From Candidatus Margulisiibacteriota bacterium (lineage in GTDB: Bacteria; Margulisbacteria; Riflemargulisbacteria; GWF2-35-9; DYQY01), in assembly GCA_028706105.1 (NCBI GenBank), contig JAQWCF010000008.1, positions 1 through 35,000 on the forward strand: a DNA stretch of 35,000 nt. The letters are read 5' to 3'. Each line of letters starts with the position of its first letter. The stretch's first letter is position 1. The notes beneath the pieces were generated by a model. The model saw nothing but the letters and a program-made list of their open reading frames with translations. It did not search any database and had not been told where the DNA came from. The translations under genes were made by a program, and so were the position numbers. This document shows positions 14,667 through 22,428 of the stretch, piece by piece.

Positions 14667-16682
14667 ATGAAGTTAAGTATTAGATATAAGGTGCCTCTGT
14701 TTTTTTCAATAACCATAATAGCTACAGCTATAATTTCTGTTTTTATAATTGCGTATATGAGCAATTACAGAATGATAGGAACTCATAAAAATTTAGTAAG
14801 AAAATTCGCTTATGAGAATGCAAGCGAAGTATTATCAAAAAATAAAAATCAGCTGGAATATAAAATGATGCTCTTGGGTAAGGAAAGCAATCATTTGAAA
14901 GCTTTCTTTTTAATAGACAATAAAAAAGAACTTGTAGCCAAATATGATCCTGGAAGCATTGTAGACCCCAGCAGTTATTTTTTGTTCTGTGATAAAGATT
15001 GTGAAAAAGATTTAGATTTTATTAAAGAGGGCAGTCAACATGTAACTATTATGAGGCTTGAGATTAGTGGAATGTTGATTGGTGTTCTTGGCGGAGTGTT
15101 TGATAAACCAAGCTTTTGGGGTTTATTAACTGAAATTGAGGATAGCGTAAAACTTTCTTTACTTGTTTTTTTTCTTGTCTCTTTTGTGTTAGTCATTTTT
15201 ATATCAGAACTGTTAAGCAAACAAATAGTTAATCCCATTATGGAGATTTCTAGATTTATTAATGAAAACAGTCATTTAAGTCCTGATTTAATGAAAAATA
15301 TCAAGATTAAGAAAAAGAAATGTTGGCTTTATAAAAAATGTAACAATCAGGAATGTGAAAGCTATAAGGATGATAATAATAATTGTTGGGATAGGTATTT
15401 CGAAAACCAGAAAAATAATGTTTCAAACCCAATGCTAGCTCCTTGTTTTGAGTGCTCTGTTTTCCTTCGAAAAGAAGATGATGAGATTGATAGATTGAAA
15501 ATATTTTTAAACCAACTTATTTCTAAAATGAGAGCTCAGTATAAACAGGGTAAACAATATAGCCAGTCACTTGAGGAGAAGGTTAATAGACGCACAGCTG
15601 AACTAAGAGAGATTACAGACGACCTAATAGCTGCAAACTTAAAAACACAGATGATTATAGAAAATGTCGCAGAGGGGATAGTTGTTGTAGATAAAAATAA
15701 TTACGTCATTCAGTTCAATCAAGAAGCAAAGAGAGACTTTTTAATAAAAGACGATAAAAATATTTTCGGTAGTAATATGGAAGATGTTTGGGAAGACAAG
15801 GTAGCCGTAAAAGAAATAGCCGCAATCGTTGCAAGAACATTTGCCTTACATAAAGGATTAGACATAGAATTAATATATGAAGTAGCAGATAAAAAAAAGC
15901 ATTTTGTGGTTAGAACAACAATTGTTACTAATGAGCATCTTGATGAAACTTTTGTTATTTTACTCATCAGGAATAACACTAACGAGAAGATAGTTGAGAA
16001 TTTTAAAAATGATTTTTTCCATATGATATCACACGATCTGAAGAACCCTTTATCCAGCGTTATTGGGTTCATTGATCTTTTATTACATGGTTCAAATAAA
16101 GATAAATTGCATGAGAAGCAGAAAAAATATTTAGAGTTTGCTAACAAAAGTGCTGGGGATCTAAAAAAGATGCTCGATGACCTTAGTACAATCATCAAGA
16201 TGCAACAGCGTAAAATAGAATTGGATAAAGAAACTTTTGTTTTAAATGATTTGTTTGTTGAAGTACAACAGTCTTTTTATCCTTTGTTTGTTCAAAATGA
16301 AACCGATTTTAAATTTAAAGTTACACCTAACGATCTTACTATCGTTGCTGACTACCAAAGAATAAAGCAAGTGCTCTCTAACCTGATTGGTAATGCAGTT
16401 AAGTCTGGAGAAAATGTTGTTGTTAAAATGGAAGCCGTCAAATTGGCTTCTGATACAATAATTGTTGTAGAAGATAATGGAGAAGGAATACCCGCAGACA
16501 AGATACCTTTATTGTTTGAACGATTTGCTCAATTATATACTTACCAAGAAGCAGACGCAGGGCTTGGCCTGGGGCTGTCTATTGTAAAAAATATAATTAA
16601 CCTACATAATGGAACTATAAGTGTTGATAGTCAGATAAACAAAGGAACAAAATTTACAATAACGCTGCCGAATAATGGTTAA
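14667..16682 (+). CDS. Membrane sensor histidine kinase with a cysteine-rich CW-type segment (kinase 1)
   Basis: 671 residues from the ATG at 14667; a GTG at 14658 is in frame. Order: TM1 (about 9-31), extracytoplasmic sensor (32-160, with a cysteine pair CDKDC at 108/112), TM2 (about 162-180), a HAMP-like linker, a Cys/Trp-rich segment with cysteines at 219, 225, 230, 240, 260 and 263 (KCWLYKKC, NCWDRY, PCFEC), coiled coil (295-325), PAS (about 325-440), HisKA with phosphoacceptor H456 (ISHDLKNP), and HATPase with N-box N576, EDNGEGIP and GLGLGLS. All kinase boxes are intact. The cysteine segment could bind a metal, Fe-S cluster or heme, or act as a redox switch. Its last 8 bases overlap kinase 2. 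No response regulator is encoded nearby. Confidence 0.93.
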   Translation: MKLSIRYKVPLFFSITIIATAIISVFIIAYMSNYRMIGTHKNLVRKFAYENASEVLSKNKNQLEYKMMLLGKESNHLKAFFLIDNKKELVAKYDPGSIVDPSSYFLFCDKDCEKDLDFIKEGSQHVTIMRLEISGMLIGVLGGVFDKPSFWGLLTEIEDSVKLSLLVFFLVSFVLVIFISELLSKQIVNPIMEISRFINENSHLSPDLMKNIKIKKKKCWLYKKCNNQECESYKDDNNNCWDRYFENQKNNVSNPMLAPCFECSVFLRKEDDEIDRLKIFLNQLISKMRAQYKQGKQYSQSLEEKVNRRTAELREITDDLIAANLKTQMIIENVAEGIVVVDKNNYVIQFNQEAKRDFLIKDDKNIFGSNMEDVWEDKVAVKEIAAIVARTFALHKGLDIELIYEVADKKKHFVVRTTIVTNEHLDETFVILLIRNNTNEKIVENFKNDFFHMISHDLKNPLSSVIGFIDLLLHGSNKDKLHEKQKKYLEFANKSAGDLKKMLDDLSTIIKMQQRKIELDKETFVLNDLFVEVQQSFYPLFVQNETDFKFKVTPNDLTIVADYQRIKQVLSNLIGNAVKSGENVVVKMEAVKLASDTIIVVEDNGEGIPADKIPLLFERFAQLYTYQEADAGLGLGLSIVKNIINLHNGTISVDSQINKGTKFTITLPNNG

Positions 16683-18555
16683 TTTATTTACATATTTATC
16701 TTTAGAAAGCATTTCATTAGGGCAACTGTACCAACAGTTCGTCATTATATTGTTTTCAGTGATCATATTGTTTTCTGCTTATATAAGCATAGTTAAGCTT
16801 CCCGCTAGCCACAACATGAAGCTTAGATTTAAAGTGGTTTTTATTAGTAATTTTATTGTTTTATTTGTTTCTTGTCTTTTTTTTATATTCCTTAGATTAG
16901 CAAAGTATAGCTACCATACTTCCGCCTTTTGGTTGCCAATATTTAGTATTGTTATTCAGCTTGGATACCTTTTAGGTCATATAATATTGCCCTTAGCGCT
17001 TATTATTCCAGAATATATTCGTGATGGAAGATTTAAAAGAGTTTTAGCTTTTTTTGTCACTATTTTTGTTTTGGTGACAGTCTTTTTAATCGCTATTGCG
17101 CTTAATCCGAGCTGGACAAAAGCTTATGTTTTGTTTATTAACAAAGGCTGGCTACTTGTAGCAATTGAGTTGTTTTTTATTATTAGCGTTGGGTTTATGC
17201 TTATTTTAAGCAAACTTAAGTCTAATATTTTTCTTTCTTTGGCCTGTACTAATTTGTTTTTTGCAAATGGGTTACACTTGATGACACTATTACAACCAAG
17301 GTATATCAAATATTTAGTTGTTTATAATTTGCTGATCATTTTAGCCAACATATTTGTGGAAATTTATATTTTCTTTGAAATAATCAAAGCTCTTCGAGTT
17401 AGCAATAACGAGGTGCAAAAGCTCAATAAAGAGTTGGAAAGCAGAATTCAAGAACGTACTCAGGATTTGTTTAATAGCAATAAGGAATTATTTCAGACTA
17501 ACTACATGCTTCATCAGGAAAAAGAGAAATTAAACGCAATAATCCGCAATATAGACGAAGGTATTATCGTGAGCAATGTAATGGGCAACATTCTGTTGGT
17601 TAATGATAGTGCCAATAGAATCTTAGGCATCAAAGATAAACAGATAGGTTCATCCATCAAAGGAATAATACAGGACAATGAATATATAAAAGACATGAAT
17701 GGGTTGGTTCTTAAAAAGGTTAGAAAGATAAGTAAAGATATTGTTGTAAATCTTGACGGTGAAGAGCGACACATTCAATACATTTCTACCCTTTCTATTG
17801 ACTCCAAAGATAATATTATTGGGATTATTACTTTGATTAGGGATGTTTCCAAAGAGATAGAAGTGGAAAGGTTAAAAACAGGATTTCTAAAAACAATCTC
17901 GCATGAATTAAAGACTCCATTAACAACGATTATTGGCTTTGCGGAAACTTTGTCTTCAGAGAGAAGAGGTCAGCTTAATAGTGATCAGAAAGATTTCGTT
18001 GATATTATAGTTAAAGAGGGCGAGCATTTGCATAGGTTAATTTCTAATCTTTTAGAGTTTACAAAAATAAGCTCTAGTAAGGCTAGCCTTATGTATGAAG
18101 AGTTTAACCTTAGATCCCTAATAACGGAAATAATGGAAAGTTTTTTGCCAATAGTCGAGTCTAAAGGAATTAAAATGAGCATTGATGAAGGAGCTATTAT
18201 CCCCTCTATTCAAGCAGATAAGTTGAAAATACAAAAGGCATTTTTAAACATTATTAAGAATGCAATTGATTATACAAACGAGGGAGAAATTACTGTCTCT
18301 TTTCATGTTGCTAAGAAAAAAATTATAACAATTATTAAGGATACAGGGGTTGGAATACCAGAAAGTGAGCAGATAAGAATATTTGATACTTTTTTTCAGT
18401 ATGACCAGAAGAAAGTTTCAGGTTATAAGAGCGGGTTAGGCTTGGGGCTTGCCTTAGCAAAGAATTTTATTCAGGTTCACGATGGGAAAATATGGGTAGA
18501 GAGCGGACAAGACAAGGGGTCAACCTTTTTTATTGAACTTCCGGTTGCTCGATAA
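16675..18555 (+). CDS. Multi-TM sensor histidine kinase with PAS domain (kinase 2)
   Basis: 626 residues, starting inside the end of kinase 1. The N-terminal 240 residues hold seven or eight transmembrane helices (from about 18 to 237) with hardly any loop, so the signal is probably membrane-embedded or hydrophobic. A coiled coil (242-290, EVQKLNKELESRIQERTQDL), PAS (about 285-392), HisKA with H410 (ISHELKTP), and HATPase with N529, DTGVGIP (556-562) and GLGLGLA (587-593) follow. Complete kinase; no receiver or output domain and no response regulator beside it. The overlap suggests kinases 1 and 2 are made together and may converge on a shared regulator elsewhere. The 3' end overlaps the convergent nadB by 26 bases. 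Confidence 0.93.
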   Translation: MVNLFTYLSLESISLGQLYQQFVIILFSVIILFSAYISIVKLPASHNMKLRFKVVFISNFIVLFVSCLFFIFLRLAKYSYHTSAFWLPIFSIVIQLGYLLGHIILPLALIIPEYIRDGRFKRVLAFFVTIFVLVTVFLIAIALNPSWTKAYVLFINKGWLLVAIELFFIISVGFMLILSKLKSNIFLSLACTNLFFANGLHLMTLLQPRYIKYLVVYNLLIILANIFVEIYIFFEIIKALRVSNNEVQKLNKELESRIQERTQDLFNSNKELFQTNYMLHQEKEKLNAIIRNIDEGIIVSNVMGNILLVNDSANRILGIKDKQIGSSIKGIIQDNEYIKDMNGLVLKKVRKISKDIVVNLDGEERHIQYISTLSIDSKDNIIGIITLIRDVSKEIEVERLKTGFLKTISHELKTPLTTIIGFAETLSSERRGQLNSDQKDFVDIIVKEGEHLHRLISNLLEFTKISSSKASLMYEEFNLRSLITEIMESFLPIVESKGIKMSIDEGAIIPSIQADKLKIQKAFLNIIKNAIDYTNEGEITVSFHVAKKKIITIIKDTGVGIPESEQIRIFDTFFQYDQKKVSGYKSGLGLGLALAKNFIQVHDGKIWVESGQDKGSTFFIELPVAR

Positions 18556-20098
18556 GAATATGTTGATGATCCAATAATGGATTGGTTTTAGGAAAATCTT
18601 CTCTATAATGAGTGCCTCTGCTTTCTTCTCTTTTTAAAGCATTTTCCGTTATAAGTTTGGCAGTAATTAACATATTTTTAGTTTCACTAAGAAGAACTAT
18701 TTCTTTGGAGGTTAAAGTAATTGCTTTATTGTACAAATCATTAAGGATATTTTTTAATTTCATTAGCTCTTGCTTGTTCCTTTTAATCCCGACTTTAGCA
18801 TACATTTCTTTTTGAATAGTTTTTTTCATGTTCAGTAGTTCGTCTTTTGTTATATTATTTGTTTTAGTTACTGCTTTGGTTTCCTCTGTATTAATTGTTA
18901 GTGGCATTGTTTTGATTTTCTTATTTATGTCTTCTGCTGCTTTGTGTCCAAAAACCATACACTCAAGTAATGAATTGCTCGCTAACCTATTCGCTCCATG
19001 AACTCCAGTTGAGGCTACTTCTCCACAAGCGTAGAGATTTGTTATCGAGGTGTGAGCCTTCGTGTCTGTTTTGATGCCACCTATCATATAATGGGCAGCA
19101 GGAATGACAGCAATTGGCTCTTTGGTTAAATCTATTCCCGCTTCGAGGCAACTAGAATAGATTACCGGAAATTTATCAGGAATATTGGGGATAGGCCGCA
19201 TATCCAGGAATACTTTTTTGTTATTTTGGAGTTGGGTGTAAATAGCTCTTGCTACAATATCTCTTGGGGCTAATTCACCTCTTTTATCATAATCAAACAG
19301 GAAGCGCTTGTTGTCTTCATTAAAAATAATTGCACCTTCTCCTCTGACAGATTCAGAAATCAAAAAATTTTTAATTTTACCTTTTTCAAGAAGAATTGCT
19401 GTTGGGTGAAATTGATAGAACTCCATGTCTCTGATCTCTGCGCCAGCAAGATAGGCAGCAGCTAGTCCGTCGCCCGTACTGCCTTCCCAATTTGTTGTTT
19501 TATCAAAAACTGCGCCAGCTCCACCTGTTGCAAGAATTGTGCACTTTGATGAGAGGTACAATTCTTTTTTTGTTTTTATGTTGATAAACTTTGCACCATA
19601 ACAATGGTTGTTTTGGACCAGTAAGTTTTGAAGGAATAAATTTTCGATGAGGGTGATGTTCGGTCTATTGAGTGCTTCGTTAGAGAGTGTTGATTGTATG
19701 CTAAAACCGGTGGTGTCTCTAACATGCATAATTCTTCTGCTACTGTGAGCAGCTTCTTTTAGAAATTCAAATTCGTTGTCGTGCGTTCGGTCAAACTTTA
19801 CACCATGGTTAATTAAATCCCAGACTCTGGTAGGCCCTTCTGTCACTAACATATTGACAGCATCTTCGTCTGAAAGTTCACAGCCGGTGAGCATTGTGTC
19901 ATTTTTGTGTACTGGAATATCGGAAGGTTCTTGTAAGGCTACAGCCACCCCTCCTTGTGCGTAAAAAGAGTTTGTGTTGTTCATTTGCCCTTTGGTGACG
20001 ATGGTTACTTGGAGAGAGCTATTTAAGTCGATTGCAGCAGTTAATCCTGCTATTCCACCTCCTATGATTAGGACATCAGTAGTTTGTGCATTTTTCAT
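18530..20098 (-). CDS. nadB: L-aspartate oxidase (NadB)
   Basis: 522 residues. An FAD enzyme that oxidises aspartate to iminoaspartate, the first step of de novo NAD synthesis. Features: dinucleotide-binding IIGGGIAGLTAAIDL near the N-terminus, ATGGAGAVFDKTTNWEGSTG, EFYQFHPTA, the RGEGA turn and GEVASTGVHGANRLASNSLL before the helical C-terminal domain. This agrees with NadB better than with the flavin subunits of succinate or fumarate reductase (there are no partner subunits, and the N-terminal active-site text is of NadB type). nadA and nadC are not in the window. I chose the ATG at 20098 over 20116 because TATAAT lies 6 bases before it. Overlaps kinase 2 tail to tail. Confidence 0.92.
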   Translation of the reverse strand: MKNAQTTDVLIIGGGIAGLTAAIDLNSSLQVTIVTKGQMNNTNSFYAQGGVAVALQEPSDIPVHKNDTMLTGCELSDEDAVNMLVTEGPTRVWDLINHGVKFDRTHDNEFEFLKEAAHSSRRIMHVRDTTGFSIQSTLSNEALNRPNITLIENLFLQNLLVQNNHCYGAKFINIKTKKELYLSSKCTILATGGAGAVFDKTTNWEGSTGDGLAAAYLAGAEIRDMEFYQFHPTAILLEKGKIKNFLISESVRGEGAIIFNEDNKRFLFDYDKRGELAPRDIVARAIYTQLQNNKKVFLDMRPIPNIPDKFPVIYSSCLEAGIDLTKEPIAVIPAAHYMIGGIKTDTKAHTSITNLYACGEVASTGVHGANRLASNSLLECMVFGHKAAEDINKKIKTMPLTINTEETKAVTKTNNITKDELLNMKKTIQKEMYAKVGIKRNKQELMKLKNILNDLYNKAITLTSKEIVLLSETKNMLITAKLITENALKREESRGTHYREDFPKTNPLLDHQHILIEQPEVQ

Positions 20099-20104
20099 AG
20101 GATT

Positions 20105-20110
20105 ATTATA
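20105..20110 (-). promoter_or_regulatory. -10 box directly before nadB (leaderless candidate)
   Basis: Minus-strand TATAAT, six bases (AATCCT), ATG. It lies in the 46 bases between the sensor stop and the nadB start, so nadB can be transcribed independently of the sensor gene. Confidence 0.55.
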
Positions 20111-20144
20111 GTCCAATTATTATTTTAAGGCGATAAATATAGTT

Positions 20145-21434
20145 TTATGAAAAATGAAAAGTGAGTATTTTTCCAACAACTTTTAGTTCTTGCATTAAAG
20201 GTGAAAAATGGATATTAACTTTTCTCCCATCTTTTAGTTCAAATAAACCAATATTGCAATTAGTATCTGTGCATTTTTTATATTTGGTTAGAAATCCCTT
20301 GCTGTTAACAATTTGGATAGAAAAATATTTAATTAATTGGTCTTCAGTATCATCATTAATTACGGTTTCAGGTAAATCCCAATCAATGCTTAACCTAGTG
20401 TTAGATTTAATGACGTCGCCATTTTGACTTAAAACTAGAACCCCATCACAGTACTCTGCTTGAAGTAGGCTATCTAAAATCCCATTATAAGCTTTGGTAG
20501 TTTTTTCTGACTTTATTCTTCTACTATACTCGTCTTTTAATAGAATATTGATTTCTTTGATTGCCTCTGATTTTTCATCTATAGTTTCAAGAAGATTTTT
20601 TTGTGTCAAAGAACATTCTTTTTCTGCTATTTTTCTTTTGTTAATTTCATTATTTAGTGTGTTTATTTGTTGTGCAGCTGTTTCTTTCATTTGCATATAA
20701 CCATTTATAAGTGGTTCAAACTCGGAGTTTTTTAACTTTGAACATTCATATAATGGTTCTGTTATATCTCCACTTTTAATTATTTCGTCTAAATCATTAA
20801 CTAATTTTTGTAGAGGTTTTGTAATTATTGAGGCGAACAATTTGATTAAACATAAACTTAAAAAGAAGGTAATAAGGGCCATGGCTATGCTAACAAAAAA
20901 GGCTTTTCTTTTTTCGTTATTGATTTTATTTTTTGTATATTCAAGTATTATGCCTCCAATAGGAGTATCATTTAGTTGGATTGGAATGTTAACGTATAAA
21001 AATTTGTTGGAAAAAAAGATAGAGGGTGTTTTTTGATGAAGTGCTTTTTGAAGTCTAGGAAAAATTAAAAGTGGTTCCTTGTCGACACTGTGAATAGTTT
21101 GTCTGTCAGTGTAAACATAAACTTCGTTTAGGTTTTGCATCCTTTTTTTTAAGGTTGTGAAGAGGATTTCCCCTTGTAAATCAAAAATTATATTGAGGTA
21201 TGTTTTTTGATCATTGATTTCTTTAATATTTTCTAGTTTATCAAGAGCTGCGATTTGAAATGGAAATATTAAATTAATTGATTCTTGTTTTAAGTTTTCT
21301 ATGAGGATGGTTTTGGAATTATAAAATAAGAACAGTCCAGCTAGAGAAGAAACAATAATTTGCATTAAAAAAGTAGTAACAATTATTTTGCTTTGTAAGG
21401 TGCTTATTAGTTTTTTTTTCTTGTTTTTATTCAT
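20145..21434 (-). CDS. Membrane HAMP-PAS sensor protein without an output domain
   Basis: 429 residues. TM1 (17-38), extracytoplasmic sensor (about 39-177), TM2 (178-200), HAMP (about 200-255, beginning ITKPLQKLVNDL), a long coiled coil (245-320) and a PAS-like domain (about 320-429, DGVLVLSQNGDVIKSN). The chain stops there: no HisKA, HATPase, GGDEF, EAL or methyl-accepting tip, and no kinase remnant in the 46 bases before nadB. Its ATG is 2 bases after the stop of the periplasmic binding-protein gene, with no strong ribosome site, so the two are coupled. The pairing resembles TorT-TorS or LuxP-LuxQ, in which a binding protein docks on a sensor kinase; here the kinase must be supplied by another protein. 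Confidence 0.8.
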   Translation of the reverse strand: MNKNKKKKLISTLQSKIIVTTFLMQIIVSSLAGLFLFYNSKTILIENLKQESINLIFPFQIAALDKLENIKEINDQKTYLNIIFDLQGEILFTTLKKRMQNLNEVYVYTDRQTIHSVDKEPLLIFPRLQKALHQKTPSIFFSNKFLYVNIPIQLNDTPIGGIILEYTKNKINNEKRKAFFVSIAMALITFFLSLCLIKLFASIITKPLQKLVNDLDEIIKSGDITEPLYECSKLKNSEFEPLINGYMQMKETAAQQINTLNNEINKRKIAEKECSLTQKNLLETIDEKSEAIKEINILLKDEYSRRIKSEKTTKAYNGILDSLLQAEYCDGVLVLSQNGDVIKSNTRLSIDWDLPETVINDDTEDQLIKYFSIQIVNSKGFLTKYKKCTDTNCNIGLFELKDGRKVNIHFSPLMQELKVVGKILTFHFS

Positions 21435-21436
21435 GA

Positions 21437-22375
21437 TTATTTTCTTGCTTTTAAAGAGTCTAAATATTGTTTATTGATTAAGATAGGCTTGATAAGAGTT
21501 TCTTTTTGATAGGAGGCTTGGGATAAAATTTGTTTTGTTATTAAAATGGTTTTTTCTGCCATTTGGTTAGAGTCTTGAGCAATCGTTCCCTCGATTCTAC
21601 CAGTTTTTATTAAACTAAGTGTTTGGGGAAGTCCATCAAAGCCTAAGAAAAAAAGATGATTACTAGATTTTAAAGTTCTATAAAAAGCTTCTGAGACAAT
21701 AATGCCTGGGTCCCAGCAACTAAAGACGGCGTTGAAGTTGGAGTCAACGGTTAGAAATTGTTTGCTGAGGTTATAGGCTTTTTCAGTTAGCCAGTCAGCA
21801 TAGACAACCTGGTATTTTATATTTTCTTGTTCACAAATTTCAGTAAATCCTTGTATTCTAAGTTGAGAATTGGGGTGTTGTTTTTCGCCTCCGAGTATTA
21901 ATACTTTTGGATTAGTGGTGTTTTTAAGTTTTTCGGCAATAAACTTACCTGCCATTCTTGCACCAAAAAGGTTGTCAGAGGTAATAAAGGCTGCAACAGC
22001 GGGATGATTAAAGTTACTATCAATTAATACTACTGGTATTTTTGCTGTTTTAAATTTATCAAGAATAGCTACTAGTTTTTTTTGATTAAATGGTGAGCCA
22101 AGCCCAAGTATTAATGCACACACTTTGTTTTCTAAGGCAAATTCCATTAACTGTGTTTGTTCTTGATCAAAGGGCAGGAAGGGGGGCGTTAAATCTATAA
22201 TGTCTATTCCGTGTAATTGGGAATAATTTTGAATTTTTTCTCCCAGTTCTTCCCAGAAAGGTTTTTCTAGAGAATAACCAATATAAATTACTTTATGAGG
22301 AATATTTTCTATGCATGCAGCATAGGTTATTACGCTTATGGCTAAGATAAAAGAAAAAATAATCTTTTTAACCAT
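21437..22375 (-). CDS. Periplasmic sugar-binding-like protein (Peripla_BP_4, TorT/LuxP-like context)
   Basis: 312 residues with a signal peptide (MVKKIIFSFILAISVITYA); the following AAC could be a weak lipobox. The mature chain is a two-lobed type I binding protein of the RbsB/LuxP class: IGYSLEKPFWEELGEKIQ, IPVVLIDSNF, TSDNLFGARMAGKFIAEKL, FNAVFSCWDPG and LGFDGLPQTLSLIKTGRIEG. No ABC transporter genes are near; the next gene is the HAMP-PAS sensor, so a sensory rather than transport role is likely. The ligand is unknown. I prefer the ATG at 22375 to 22390 because the -10 box overlaps the latter. Confidence 0.85.
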   Translation of the reverse strand: MVKKIIFSFILAISVITYAACIENIPHKVIYIGYSLEKPFWEELGEKIQNYSQLHGIDIIDLTPPFLPFDQEQTQLMEFALENKVCALILGLGSPFNQKKLVAILDKFKTAKIPVVLIDSNFNHPAVAAFITSDNLFGARMAGKFIAEKLKNTTNPKVLILGGEKQHPNSQLRIQGFTEICEQENIKYQVVYADWLTEKAYNLSKQFLTVDSNFNAVFSCWDPGIIVSEAFYRTLKSSNHLFFLGFDGLPQTLSLIKTGRIEGTIAQDSNQMAEKTILITKQILSQASYQKETLIKPILINKQYLDSLKARK

Positions 22376-22385
22376 TATGTTATAT

Positions 22386-22415
22386 ATCATAACTCTAAAG
22401 AGTCACAAATATCAA
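22386..22415 (-). promoter_or_regulatory. Promoter of the binding-protein/sensor operon
   Basis: Minus-strand TTGATA (22415-22410), 18-base spacer, TATGAT (22391-22386). It ends 10 bases before the ATG, leaving a leader of only about 3-4 bases, nearly leaderless. Confidence 0.5.
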
Positions 22416-22428
22416 AGTTAACGCAAAA

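Noticed and set aside
15719-16198. Long minus-strand frame opposite histidine kinase 1
   Set aside because: Lies within intact PAS and HisKA coding sequence, with no promoter or ribosome site.
22376-22390. Start of the binding-protein gene at 22390 (MIYNIM...)
   Set aside because: The TATGAT -10 box overlaps this ATG, and the signal peptide begins naturally at the ATG at 22375.
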